This document shows positions 17,525 to 26,817 of a stretch of 64,000 nt of DNA, piece by piece. The notes beneath the pieces are model-generated. The model made no database searches. It saw only the letters and a list, made by a program, of their open reading frames with translations, and was not told the DNA's origin. Position numbers and translations under genes: made by a program. Position 1 is the stretch's first letter. Each line of letters starts with the position of its first letter. Source of the stretch: Colwellia sp. (GTDB lineage Bacteria; Pseudomonadota; Gammaproteobacteria; Enterobacterales; Alteromonadaceae); assembly GCF_013214175.1 (NCBI RefSeq), contig NZ_JABSPA010000004.1, positions 329,960-393,959 on the forward strand. The letters are read 5' to 3'.

Positions 17525-17732
17525 AAGTGAGCATAAGCCGTTTACCCCAAGCCGTTCAGCTTTTAGCACTAATTCCTGTTAGTGCTAATGTTCCCTTAGT
17601 GCCTTAGAAAATATGAATGATTTTACCCTAAATTGGTGGCTAAAATCACTTAGCTACAACACTGTCAACGGGGGGCTAAATACCGAGGTAAAATAGACGC
17701 ATTACTCGCAATCATTATTTATAAGAAGCCAT

Positions 17733-17763
17733 AAAAAACGAATCATATAGATTCGTTTTTTTT
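17733..17763. terminator. Terminator between cassette group and doxX
   Basis: AAAAAACGAATC and GATTCGTTTTTTTT form a 10-12-bp stem with a 5-base loop, with T-runs on both strands. It can serve the plus-strand array and the minus-strand DoxX gene, whose stop is at 17821. The sequence from 17525 to 17732 contains no gene. Confidence 0.85.
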
Positions 17764-17820
17764 GTATCGTTAACTATTAAGCAACTACATTGCTCATAAA
17801 CTTTATGAAAATTAAAAACA

Positions 17821-18210
17821 TTACTTTTCTTTTTGTAAAAATGCCGGCAGGGAATGACCAGAAAGTACCAATAATCCCGCAAAAATTCCTAAGTTCTTAA
17901 TGAAATTTTGCATTTCATGTGCACCATCTAGACCCGAAAAATTCCAAAAGTCATGCAACGAAATATTAATGACTAACACCAAGCCTGCTAATAACAATGC
18001 GACGATTCCGGTAAATCGATTTGCAATCAACATCAAAGCAGCGACTATTTGGAAAATACCCGCCAATACTAATAACACAGGGACAAATGGCATATTGTGT
18101 TTTTCCATTAGCTGTATATGCATATCCCAAGATACAAATTTCATGATACCGGGAACCAGAAAATATAATGCGAGTAAAACACGTCCAACCGTTAATAACA
18201 GAGTGTTCAT
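17821..18210 (-). CDS. DoxX family membrane protein
   Basis: The 129-residue protein has four hydrophobic helices and the DoxX opening LLLTVGRVLLALYFLVPGIMKF, followed by NMPFVPVLLVLAGIFQIVAAL. DoxX proteins are small inner-membrane proteins linked to oxidative or thiol stress in several bacteria. The gene starts 50 bases after the Ohr gene on the same strand, so both are probably one operon controlled from the OhrR operator region. This placement argues for a role in handling peroxide stress. Confidence 0.82.
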   Translation of the reverse strand: MNTLLLTVGRVLLALYFLVPGIMKFVSWDMHIQLMEKHNMPFVPVLLVLAGIFQIVAALMLIANRFTGIVALLLAGLVLVINISLHDFWNFSGLDGAHEMQNFIKNLGIFAGLLVLSGHSLPAFLQKEK

Positions 18211-18260
18211 TTTATCAATCCTTGTTTGTTACTATCTAATGACTATCCAAATAAAGCGAA

Positions 18261-18683
18261 TTATAATGCAGTGCCATTGACAGTCAGTTTCACATCAATA
18301 TTACCATTAACGGCATTTGAGTATGGGCAGACTTGATGTGCAGTTTTAACCAATGCGATTGCTTGCTCATCATCCAGTTCTAACGTTACCGCTAATGAAA
18401 CGCTTAATGCAAAACCACCCGCTTCATTAGGACCAATCCCCACTTCTGCAGAGACCGGTGCTGTCGCTAATTTTAATTTTTGCCCTCCCGCTACATGTAA
18501 AATGGCATTTGAAAAGCAAGCAGCGTAACCCGCTGCAAATAACTGTTCAGGGTTTGTTGCTGCGCCCGTTCCCCCCATCTCTTTTGGGTAACTTAGTGCA
18601 AGGTCGAGCATATTATCATCTGTGCTTACTTGCCCGTTACGTCCTGCAGAAGCAGTTGCTGTTGTTGTATATAGCGTTGTCAT
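18261..18683 (-). CDS. ohr: Organic hydroperoxide resistance protein Ohr
   Basis: The 140-residue OsmC-superfamily enzyme reduces organic and fatty acid hydroperoxides with a pair of cysteines. Both are present: in AAGYAACFSNA (about residue 55) and in HQVCPYSNAVNGN (about residue 118). The start MTTLYTTTATASAGRNGQV is typical of Ohr, and the length is normal. It lies divergently from the OhrR gene with a palindromic operator between them, the usual arrangement in proteobacteria. AAGGAAAT precedes the ATG. Confidence 0.93.
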   Translation of the reverse strand: MTTLYTTTATASAGRNGQVSTDDNMLDLALSYPKEMGGTGAATNPEQLFAAGYAACFSNAILHVAGGQKLKLATAPVSAEVGIGPNEAGGFALSVSLAVTLELDDEQAIALVKTAHQVCPYSNAVNGNIDVKLTVNGTAL

Positions 18684-18749
18684 AATGATTTCCTTTTGAA
18701 TATGTTTAATTAGTTAGGTATTTACTATAATCGCCCGTAACTGGTTTGT

Positions 18750-18777
18750 GCGCAATTTAATTGCGCGCAATTTAATT
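18750..18777. promoter_or_regulatory. OhrR operator between ohr and ohrR
   Basis: GCGCAATTTAATTGCGC at 18750-18766 is a perfect palindrome around a central T. Its first 13 bases are repeated at 18765-18777, 15 bases further on. The AATT-T-AATT core matches known OhrR operators. A second small palindrome, TTGTGCACAA (18819-18828), lies just before the ohrR ribosome binding site. It should repress both divergent genes until the regulator is oxidised. Confidence 0.75.
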
Positions 18778-18850
18778 TAGTTGATTATAGCTCGATTCAA
18801 AAGCAAAATACAAGTATATTGTGCACAATCTTTTTAGTCAGAGGTATAAT

Positions 18851-19318
18851 ATGAGCTTATCAACAACAGCATGCGATCAAAGTGAAGCAGAAACGCCTCA
18901 GTTATTATTAAAGAATCAAGTGTGCTTTTCACTTTATAGCGCTTCAAATGCGTTAATTCGTTCTTATCGTCCGCTACTGAGTGCACTCGATCTGACTTAT
19001 CCTCAATATTTAACCATGATGGTAATTTGGGAGAAAAGTGGTATTAACGTGAAGGATCTCGGCCATGACTTACATCTCGACTCAGGTACATTAACCCCTT
19101 TACTAAAACGTTTAGAAGCAAAAGGCTTTATAACGCGCGAACGTAGTGATGAAGATGAGCGTGTTAGATTGGTATTTTTAACCACTCAAGGCCAACAGTT
19201 AAAAAGTCAGGCTGAATCAGTACCAGAAGCGATTTTCTGTAAAAGCCAACTTCAAATGGCTGAATTACAGCAACTCAAAGCAAGCTGTGAAAAGCTATTA
19301 GCCAACTTACAAAAATAA
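18851..19318 (+). CDS. ohrR: MarR family peroxide-sensing repressor OhrR
   Basis: This 155-residue winged-helix repressor has the OhrR opening LKNQVCFSLYSASNAL, with the redox-sensing Cys25, and a second cysteine near residue 130 (PEAIFCKSQ), so it looks like the two-cysteine Xanthomonas type. The DNA-binding part includes VKDLGHDLHLDSGTLTPLLKRLEAKGF and the wing RSDEDERVRLVFLT. The ATG at 18851 is preferred over the GTG at 18821 because AGAGG is six bases upstream and the palindrome TTGTGCACAA overlaps the earlier codon. It should repress ohr and itself. Confidence 0.9.
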   Translation: MSLSTTACDQSEAETPQLLLKNQVCFSLYSASNALIRSYRPLLSALDLTYPQYLTMMVIWEKSGINVKDLGHDLHLDSGTLTPLLKRLEAKGFITRERSDEDERVRLVFLTTQGQQLKSQAESVPEAIFCKSQLQMAELQQLKASCEKLLANLQK

Positions 19319-19761
19319 GAACCATAGCGCTAGGTCTTTAATCTTAAATTTTCACAAAGCGAACATTGATTTTAGAAGGCGCTTTGGGGGCGATAGCGCT
19401 ATAGAGTATATATCTTAATGTCAGCTATCCCTGAAGGTAGTTGACATAAAAATGGAGTTGTTCGCTCTGATAATTAGGTCTTTTTTGTGGTACAAGTGAT
19501 CATTCGCTATAGGTAATATACTCCTATAAGACAGATCTAATAATTACAAACTGGGTGTGGCCGCATTGAAGGTAATTGGATGGTCAAGGTAAATGTTATT
19601 AGGTGGCAATGATGGTTATACTTTCCAAATAAAGCTTATTTTTATATAAAAGCTATTAAAGCTAAATAACAGTAACAACCCATCAAAAAGGAAGTACTTA
19701 TAGAAAGTACTTCCTATGTTTATTGGTGATTAACATATAAATTAATACAAAAACTAGTCAG
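19319..19761. other. Gap after ohrR with terminator for the VOC gene
   Basis: No gene is supported. AGGAAGTACTT and AAAGTACTTCCT (19689-19715) form a stem with loop ATAG; read on the minus strand it is followed by TTTTT and lies 47 bases after the stop of the VOC gene, so it is that gene's terminator. Around 19473-19503 the phrase TTTTTTGTGGTACAAGTGA resembles the end of repeat E copy 1, which may be a decayed relative. Confidence 0.55.
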
Positions 19762-20130
19762 TTACTTGCTAAAAATGATGCCAAACTTATTTTTATCGGC
19801 ATCCAAAAAATATGCCTCATGTTCACCAATGCCACTTGTTACTGGTTTACCCGCACAGGTAGCACCTAACCTTAACGCCACTTGATAAATCATAGTCACT
19901 TCAGCCGGAGAATCCGCTTGAAATGCTACCGTCAATGAATGATTTTTCTGAGCTAACGATGATTTATTTTGCTGACAGACCATTAAACCGACATTATCAT
20001 TTCGACATTTCCACAAAATTTTAGAATTATTTTGCTTGATCTTTTTGGCGCCAAATAAACCGAGGAATGCATCATAAAAAATCTCAGCATTTGATAAGTT
20101 TGCAGTCGGTAATATTATATTACTGATCAT
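19762..20130 (-). CDS. VOC (glyoxalase/bleomycin-resistance) family protein
   Basis: A 122-residue protein of the vicinal oxygen chelate fold: ISNIILPTANLSNAEIFYDAFLGLFGA is the typical opening, and GIGEHEAYFLDADKNKFGIIF is the typical end with a metal-ligand-like acidic residue. Such small single-domain members dimerise; reactions range from glyoxalase to dioxygenase, and none can be assigned here. The ATG at 20130 is chosen over an upstream TTG because TAGGAT lies just before it. It stands alone with its own terminator. Confidence 0.78.
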   Translation of the reverse strand: MISNIILPTANLSNAEIFYDAFLGLFGAKKIKQNNSKILWKCRNDNVGLMVCQQNKSSLAQKNHSLTVAFQADSPAEVTMIYQVALRLGATCAGKPVTSGIGEHEAYFLDADKNKFGIIFSK

Positions 20131-20658
20131 TAGATATCCTAAATTAAAGTTAACATAAGTTATTTTTAACAAGGAATATCAAGCCATATAAGCAGCAAAG
20201 TCACCAACTGTACTCTGACTGTTGTCAGTAACCTTACAGGTGTAGCTAAAAAAGCAACACCCCCCTTCAAATGAATATTTACCCGTTATTTGTGAATTTC
20301 CACCCTTGAATGTCTTGATATTAACTATCCTAAAACATGCCAGTTAAAAGACGCTGAACTGCATTAAAACTTTTACCGCTATGTTATGTCAAAAAACATC
20401 ACTTAATTTAGAAATAATTCATTGTCATAGGCAGTAGTCACTTGGTCACCAAGTAACTCACTAGGGTAATCAATTTTCATAATATATAACTAATAGACTG
20501 TATTTGCTCAATTTTAAACATAAACACCAGCTACTCCCATTAACAAAGTTGAGCTATTGACCCTAGCCTCCTCTTGGTTATTATTCCAACAGCTTCATCA
20601 GAAGCTGTATAAAAACATCAATAAAGCTTATAAAAAAACCAATAATAAGGGACAACTT
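20131..20658. other. Gap before the FN3 metzincin gene
   Basis: No gene is supported. A palindrome ACTTGGTCACCAAGT is at 20440-20454, about 205 bases before the protease ATG, and could be an operator. The rest is AT-rich without clear promoters. Confidence 0.4.
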
Positions 20659-23600
20659 ATGAACTATCGATTATTCAATTGCGTATTATCGCTGATGAAA
20701 AATATCAGGGTATACGCCGCGATATTTTTATTCACCATGGGATCACTCGCTCAAGTACAAGCTGCTAACTGTAGCCAGCTTAACCAACCGGTTAATTTGT
20801 CTGTGGTCAGCAATACTGGCACCGCGGTTACCATCCAGTGGGATGATGTATATGGCGCCAATAGCTACCAGTTACAAACTTATATCAATGGCGGTTATCA
20901 GCAAGTAGCCAGTACTAGCAATCAAGCAACGTTTACCAACCTAACACAAGGCTATTACTACTTTAATGTTACCGCTGGCAATGCCTGTGGAGAACAAAGC
21001 ACAGCAAGTGAATGGTTGCCGGTTGAACTAACCGGCATCGCCCAATGTGTGCCACCAACCACACCAACAAACCTAGTTGAGTCAAACTTAACTGGTAACA
21101 GCTTTACCGCTAGCTGGGCAGCTGTCTCGGGGGCACAAAGCTATGAATTACAGCAATGGCATGACTCTTCAGGTTGGTTAAACGTTAGTACAACAACAGC
21201 GACAACTTATGATTTTACTCAGCTTGATGCTGGTACAGAATATATACGTGTAGGTGCCGTAAATGATTGTGGAGGCAGTGACTACAGTGGTTATATCACA
21301 GTAGTAATAAGTGGTGAGGTGACTATTGAGTGCCCAAGCGCCTTAGCAAAAACACAAGGACTAACAACAAGTAATATCACCAATAACGAATTTACCTTAA
21401 CTTGGACCACAGTTACTGATGCTGATAGTTATGACGTGCAATTATGGCAAAATGGCGCTTGGTCAACACTCGATAACACCACTGAATTGTCATATCAATT
21501 ATCCAATCTTGCAATGAGTACAACACAATATGTTCGCATTGTTGCCCGTACAGATTGTGACGAAACCATTACCAGTGAAAGTCAGTGGATAAGCGTTATC
21601 TATGATGACAGTGTAGTAATTTGCCCTGAAAGTTTAGCTAAAGCAGCAAACTTAGTAATAAGTAATACCACTGCTGATTCGTTCACGATTACTTGGGATG
21701 CAGTCAACAATGCCGATAGTTATAATATTCAGTTATGGCAAAACAGCACTTGGGTAACAGTGGCAAGCTCTAGCAGCACCAATGCAAGTAACAGCTACCA
21801 ACTAACTGACTTACCGGCAAGTTCAGATCAATATGTACGCATTGTTGCTAAAGCCAGTTGTGATACAAATTTGAGTAGTGAAAGTGCTTGGACTTTAGTT
21901 AACTTAGTAAACACCTGCCCTAGCCAACTAGCAACGCCGACAGGCTTAATCTTAAGTGGCGTCAATGAAAGTAGCTTTAATGCACGTTGGAACTCGGTTT
22001 CAGGCGCAACAGCTTATAAAATTCAATTATCAAGCAATGGTACTTGGCAAAACTTGGCAACACAGGCCAATGTTAGTAAAACCATCAGTGGCTTAACTGC
22101 TGGTTCATATCAAGTTAAGGTTGCAGCGGTTTGTGACAATATTGAAAGTAATAACACCGCCGCACAAAGTATCGTTATTGCTGCGCCACAAAGCTGTAAT
22201 TTACCTGATGTTAATGGTGGTATTGATATTGGTAAATACGGCGAATATTTTGATGACTTCTCAGTAAGTGGCAATCTTTATGTGCAAGGCAACGGCTTTA
22301 ATCCGAGTAATTACACCATGAAAGTTACTTGCCAAGGTGATTACGGCCATGTCAGTAATGCCACTGATTACAACGATGATAACTACGTGCCGTTTGCCTA
22401 TAGCTACTCTCACTTTGGCGCTCGCTCAAGCAATGTTGAATCTATTCAGTTTGAAGTGCGTAGCGGTGGTTATATGTCGCGTAAAACCCTGTCTTGGAAC
22501 TTAAATATAGGAACACAACAATCTCCAGTACAACCGTATTGCGATAACATTAACCTAGATGCAGATGTTGATGGTATTCCTGATTGTGCGGAAGAAGCCG
22601 GAAAAACTTTCTTTGGCATGCCAGTACATACTTGGGGTGCACGTAAAGGTATCACTGACTTATTTATTGAAGTGGATTATATGAGCAAAGCCAGCTCAGG
22701 CGATCACGGTACCCAGCCAAGAAAAGAAGTCTTTGATAAAGTAAAAGATGTTTTTGCTAAACAAGGCTACGCGCTGCACTTTGATGTTGGCGGCTTATAT
22801 GGCTCAGGCCCTGAAAATTATAATCTAGGTGGCGGTCAATCGGTACAATACTCTCCGTGGATTGGTCTCTCAGATTGGCGCAATGAATACAACGGTAACC
22901 ACGCGGTACCGGGGATGAAAAACAATGATACTTACCCAGGAGTATTTAGTTACATGCCAGTTTATTTTGATAATAAACCAGAGCGTGCTCGGCTATTTTA
23001 CTACGCCTTATTTGCCAGCTCACAAGCTGCCGGCGGTGAAGGCTCCTCAGGACAAGCACCTGATTATTTTGACCACTACTTCTATGTAGCACTTGGCTCA
23101 CCATCACAAGCAACAAAGAGCCGCTGGTTCTTAAATGCTGACAATGACACCGAGTTAAACCGCATGATAAACAGTCAGTCTTCGGTATTTATGCATGAGT
23201 TAGGACATATATTAGGATTAAGTCATGGCGGTTGGCCAGACAGTTACCCTAACTATGAACCGAACTATAAGCCAAACTATACCAGTGTAATGAACTATGC
23301 CTACGCCTTAAGTGGTGTACCAAACAATGGTGTTGGTTTTACCGAAAATGAGATGATGCAAGACCGTCATTACGTGAGTGTCCGCCGTGATAAAAATGCT
23401 GGCTGTATGGCATTACTTGAAGATAAATATGGCGCAGGAGTTTCTCGTCGTAACTTCCCTGGCGGCTTAGAAACTAACTGGCAAAGTTATAATTTAGATT
23501 ACTCTTACGGCGACCATGCCAGCTTTAGTGAAAGTAGTTTCAATGAGGCTTATGTACTTGGCGGCTTAGATCTTAATTGCGACGGCTCTGTCAGTAACCG

Positions 23601-23931
23601 CAATACCTCGTACAATATTAACTATGATACCCATGCACCTGATTATGTCTCGGGTCGATACGACAATATGCGTGATTTTAATGACTGGGATAATATCTAC
23701 CTTTATTACCGTCATTTAAATTACTCAACCGACGGTAACTTCTTAATGGCAGCTAATTTAGCGGCTAAACATGCCATTGAACCGGCGAATGTAGTACCGG
23801 GGGCAATATCATCTCCGCAATCTGCGCCAATACCTAGTACTACTGCAGTGCCACTAAGACCGGTGCAAACAACGACTAGACCAATTGGTGTACTAGAGCT
23901 GCCGATGTCTTTACTGAACACTGAAAAATAG
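20659..23931 (+). CDS. Secreted metzincin protease with FN3 domains
   Basis: The 1090-residue protein starts at the ATG at 20659, with AAGGGA about seven bases upstream, and has a signal peptide ending near residue 36 (VQA). Residues about 40-510 hold five fibronectin type III domains. A calcium-binding-type stretch (NLDADVDGIPDCAEEAGKTF) leads into the catalytic region, with HELGHILGLSH at 846-856 and the Met-turn SVMNYAY with Met878; together these mark a metzincin zinc protease. The usual third ligand position is His856. The end is Pro-Thr rich. It is placed in no named peptidase family with certainty. It probably digests extracellular protein, with FN3 domains for substrate or surface binding. 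Confidence 0.82.
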   Translation: MNYRLFNCVLSLMKNIRVYAAIFLFTMGSLAQVQAANCSQLNQPVNLSVVSNTGTAVTIQWDDVYGANSYQLQTYINGGYQQVASTSNQATFTNLTQGYYYFNVTAGNACGEQSTASEWLPVELTGIAQCVPPTTPTNLVESNLTGNSFTASWAAVSGAQSYELQQWHDSSGWLNVSTTTATTYDFTQLDAGTEYIRVGAVNDCGGSDYSGYITVVISGEVTIECPSALAKTQGLTTSNITNNEFTLTWTTVTDADSYDVQLWQNGAWSTLDNTTELSYQLSNLAMSTTQYVRIVARTDCDETITSESQWISVIYDDSVVICPESLAKAANLVISNTTADSFTITWDAVNNADSYNIQLWQNSTWVTVASSSSTNASNSYQLTDLPASSDQYVRIVAKASCDTNLSSESAWTLVNLVNTCPSQLATPTGLILSGVNESSFNARWNSVSGATAYKIQLSSNGTWQNLATQANVSKTISGLTAGSYQVKVAAVCDNIESNNTAAQSIVIAAPQSCNLPDVNGGIDIGKYGEYFDDFSVSGNLYVQGNGFNPSNYTMKVTCQGDYGHVSNATDYNDDNYVPFAYSYSHFGARSSNVESIQFEVRSGGYMSRKTLSWNLNIGTQQSPVQPYCDNINLDADVDGIPDCAEEAGKTFFGMPVHTWGARKGITDLFIEVDYMSKASSGDHGTQPRKEVFDKVKDVFAKQGYALHFDVGGLYGSGPENYNLGGGQSVQYSPWIGLSDWRNEYNGNHAVPGMKNNDTYPGVFSYMPVYFDNKPERARLFYYALFASSQAAGGEGSSGQAPDYFDHYFYVALGSPSQATKSRWFLNADNDTELNRMINSQSSVFMHELGHILGLSHGGWPDSYPNYEPNYKPNYTSVMNYAYALSGVPNNGVGFTENEMMQDRHYVSVRRDKNAGCMALLEDKYGAGVSRRNFPGGLETNWQSYNLDYSYGDHASFSESSFNEAYVLGGLDLNCDGSVSNRNTSYNINYDTHAPDYVSGRYDNMRDFNDWDNIYLYYRHLNYSTDGNFLMAANLAAKHAIEPANVVPGAISSPQSAPIPSTTAVPLRPVQTTTRPIGVLELPMSLLNTEK

Positions 23932-23996
23932 TATTTCGGTACTAAAAGTTGACTATAAAGATAAGAATATAAAAATATCTAGAATGCAATAATCAT

Positions 23997-24063
23997 AATG
24001 CGCTTTTGCTTCACGGCTTGGCTGTTTAACAGCTAAGCTACCTAGCAATAGCGCATTATTTTT
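23997..24063 (+). terminator. Terminator after the FN3 metzincin gene
   Basis: Outer arms AATGCGC and GCGCATT enclose an inner hairpin (GCTTGGCTGT and ACAGCTAAGC, 24016-24038) and are followed by ATTTTTTC. It lies 66 bases after the stop codon. Confidence 0.7.
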
Positions 24064-24104
24064 TCTAATAATGACTCAACATACCTATGCACTTGGCTCA
24101 GGAC

Positions 24105-24280
24105 CGTCATCCCCGTGGTGTTTTAATCGGACGTGCCATAGATGGCATTTATTAGACAATGCAGACGGTACAGGAAGTACCTTATTAAAGAATGCAGGAT
24201 GCACATTCTCCTGAGCTTATTGTCCTGAATCCAGGGTCTAAATAGCAATGGATCTTCGATCAGATACTTCGAAGATGACG
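24105..24280. repeat. Degenerate inverted-repeat element
   Basis: The segment begins CGTCATC and ends GATGACG, with inner arms ATCTTCGA and TCGAAGAT near the right end and a small hairpin GCCATAGATGGC inside. The wording (CGTCATCCCC, ATCCAGGGTC, GGATGCACATTCTCC) recalls intergenic repeats scattered in marine gammaproteobacteria. The family name is not known to me. It has no coding capacity. Confidence 0.4.
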
Positions 24281-24338
24281 TTTACAAAGATTTCCTGAGT
24301 AAACTACAGAGGCATGATAAACAATCGGCGCATCATTT

Positions 24339-25745
24339 TTATCTACTAGCTGCTTTGTTTATTTTACCCTGCTTTGCCGCACTATATTCTGCCTGCATAA
24401 ATGCCCGAACAGCGATAATGCCCACAGCAGAAATCAAAATAAGCATATTCATAAAACTAGACCAACCACCGGCACTATCTGCCAACCTTCCGCCAATAAA
24501 AGCAAAAGCTGCACTGGCGGCAAAACCAAAAGCATCAATTAAACACACCAAAGTTGCACTATGACGACCGCCGTATTCAATAGAGAATATCGACATCGGC
24601 AAGTAATAAGCGGGGGAAATCGAAAAAGCGAATAGAAAAATTGCTACCAGCGCCACTAGGTAATTCAATTGTGCGCTCAAATTAAACAAGGGTAAATATT
24701 GCAAGGTAAGTACACTCAATAAACTTAGCATCAGCGATATGGTTAATACCGTCCTGATACCCTGCTTTGAAAAGCGATCGTAAAAGGCGATTGCAGCCAA
24801 CAGCCCGACCAAAGAGCCAACAGGAAAAACGGTAGAGGCCATTGCTGCCTGTGATGGCGTCAACTGGTAACTTTCCATCAAGTAAATCGCGACAAAGTCC
24901 AAAAAGGCCATCATGCAAGTGAGCACCATTAACATGATCACCACCAGCCAAACCCTAGGACTTTTTGCAAAGTTCACTAGTCCCGCAATTGTGCCGGTAT
25001 CTTTCAGTGGGTGATTATATCGGTTCTCTAGCGCCAGTTTTTCTGCCCAAGACGATTCAAGTTTAACGGTATCATGCTCAGTATGGGTATCACTCTCGGT
25101 ATCAGTACTGAGCGTGATATCGCTAGTAATATTGGCATTACTTTCATCTACTTTAAAAAAGTCAGGTTCTTCGGGGTTTTCTTGCAAATAAAAATAACAA
25201 CCAACAAAAATAACCAGCGCAAAAGCTGCCGCGATAAACGCTACCATGCGCCAATGCATAAAGCTCAACAGCCAACCAAAAAACAGCGTCGCTAACACCA
25301 CACTTAAGCGCGAGCTGGTAGCGAGAATACTCCATACTCGGCCATAACCTTGTGGGTGATACCACTGCCCTATCAATTTAGTCATACCGGGCCAGCCGGA
25401 AGATTTAGTGCAATAAAGCAGAAATGAAAAGCCAGTAAAGACCATGACATTAGCTGAAAGCCCAAAGGCGATGATAAATAGCGCGGTAAGAAGAATGCCA
25501 ATTAAAAAAGTAAATCGCCCGCCAAACTTATCGGCAAAGGGACCCCAAATCAGTTTCCCCACCAGCGCACCTAAGGTGCCATAAGCGGCAAAATCGCCAA
25601 GATTAGTTTTTGATAACCCCAAGGTCTCATCCACAAGTAAGGCTGGGCTGAGAATAGTGACCATTTGACGACAAATCATCATGGCGGCATAACCCAGGTA
25701 CATGGATATAATAATATTCATTTGTTGCGGAGGTCGGTTAGACAT
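24339..25745 (-). CDS. MFS transporter, OPA-like
   Basis: The 468-residue inner-membrane protein has about 12 hydrophobic helices with a charged central loop (about residues 200-250, rich in Asp, Thr and Glu). Helices 2-3 carry GALVGKLIWGPFADKFGGR, the major-facilitator signature, and the opening YLGYAAMMICRQMVTILSPAL resembles the organophosphate:phosphate antiporters (GlpT/UhpT group). The substrate is not evident. It is transcribed towards the FN3 protease gene and stands alone. Confidence 0.8.
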   Translation of the reverse strand: MSNRPPQQMNIIISMYLGYAAMMICRQMVTILSPALLVDETLGLSKTNLGDFAAYGTLGALVGKLIWGPFADKFGGRFTFLIGILLTALFIIAFGLSANVMVFTGFSFLLYCTKSSGWPGMTKLIGQWYHPQGYGRVWSILATSSRLSVVLATLFFGWLLSFMHWRMVAFIAAAFALVIFVGCYFYLQENPEEPDFFKVDESNANITSDITLSTDTESDTHTEHDTVKLESSWAEKLALENRYNHPLKDTGTIAGLVNFAKSPRVWLVVIMLMVLTCMMAFLDFVAIYLMESYQLTPSQAAMASTVFPVGSLVGLLAAIAFYDRFSKQGIRTVLTISLMLSLLSVLTLQYLPLFNLSAQLNYLVALVAIFLFAFSISPAYYLPMSIFSIEYGGRHSATLVCLIDAFGFAASAAFAFIGGRLADSAGGWSSFMNMLILISAVGIIAVRAFMQAEYSAAKQGKINKAASR

Positions 25746-25894
25746 GATCTATCCCTAAACTGTCGTCACTAATGTCGATGGCTATTCTAAAGAATGCCTA
25801 TTGCTCTTTAAAGGCTAATTGCTCAGTCTTAGTCTTAGTCTTTGCTTTATCTAGCTTAACTTAAGTTGACACTAGGTTATTCAATCGCTTAGGT

Positions 25895-25981
25895 CAACTT
25901 AGTAACAAATAAGTATTGGCACTAAGCAAGCTTGTTAGCAACTGACTCAACTGCTCTTAATGCTTATTTGATACTAGGTTG
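25895..25981. repeat. Long inverted repeat, 23-bp arms
   Basis: The arms 25895-25917 (CAACTTAGTAACAAATAAG and four more bases) and 25959-25981 are complementary with three mismatches, separated by 41 bases. It lies between the MFS gene and the CheZ-like gene, in a gap (25746-26134) with no gene. It may be a remnant of a small non-coding mobile element or an RNA hairpin. Confidence 0.5.
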
Positions 25982-26134
25982 ATAAAAACCTGATACCTTC
26001 TATTTTGATATCCTCTACTTTTATAATTCTCCATTTTGAGAACTAAGAATTAATTACCTGAAAAATCTGCATTTACTTCTATAATTACCGATCTCACCTT
26101 TATTTTAAATTTAATTAGAACAGGGATGTACAAA

Positions 26135-26713
26135 ATGAACTCATTATCATTATCAAGATCAACCTCTTCTCGTCCAGACTTAGACTGGAGTCAATTAAAA
26201 GAAACTATCCTAATGCTTAATTTAGCCGTTACTCAAATTGATCAATCTATGAATGAAGGCAACGCCTCTGTTTCTACTTTATCGACATCATTTACTGGAC
26301 TGGCGACAAACTTAAGTGATATTCAGAGCTCTATTGCACAATTAAGTCAACAAAATGGCAGTGCTGAAAAGATGAAGGTAATTATTGAAGGCTCTGCGTC
26401 TACGGCCTTGGATAAAGTACATTCAGCGATAATCGCCTTTCAGTTTTACGATAAACTAAGTCAAAGATTAGATCATGTAAGTGGAAGTCTTAGTGCTTTA
26501 ACTTCGCTTATTAGCAATCCTGAAGAATTATATTCACCTATTGCTTGGCAAACATTACAAGAAACAATCCGCAGCAAATATACCATGGAAGAAGAGCGTC
26601 GAATGTTTGATAGGGTTATTTCCGGAGTGCCTATTGAAGAAGCATTAATTGAATTTAACCAAGATATGGCAAACAAAAGTAATTGCGAAGAAGATGAGAT
26701 CGAACTTTTTTAG
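26135..26713 (+). CDS. Helical protein with CheZ-like motif
   Basis: The 192-residue protein is almost entirely helical and soluble. In the middle it has the segment IIAFQFYDKLSQRLDHV; D106 and Q110 fit the D-x3-Q pair of CheZ (FQDLTGQ), the phosphatase that removes phosphate from CheY. The start at 26135 is chosen over 26126 because AGGG lies nine bases upstream of it. No chemotaxis gene is adjacent, so the partner would lie elsewhere. The CheZ link rests on this one motif and the all-helix layout, so it is tentative; otherwise the protein is uncharacterised. Confidence 0.5.
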   Translation: MNSLSLSRSTSSRPDLDWSQLKETILMLNLAVTQIDQSMNEGNASVSTLSTSFTGLATNLSDIQSSIAQLSQQNGSAEKMKVIIEGSASTALDKVHSAIIAFQFYDKLSQRLDHVSGSLSALTSLISNPEELYSPIAWQTLQETIRSKYTMEEERRMFDRVISGVPIEEALIEFNQDMANKSNCEEDEIELF

Positions 26714-26734
26714 CTTGAGACTATATTCTAAATC

Positions 26735-26758
26735 CGCTCTATTTAGCCAAATAGAGCG
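26735..26758. terminator. Hairpin between convergent genes
   Basis: CGCTCTATTT and AAATAGAGCG form a perfect 10-bp stem with loop AGCC between the ends of the CheZ-like gene and the HIT gene. The T-run is weak on both sides. Confidence 0.65.
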
Positions 26759-26817
26759 TGGTATTAAAAGTTAAAGCTGAGAGCTTACTCAAAGCTAGAT
26801 AAAGTAAAACCTAGCGC

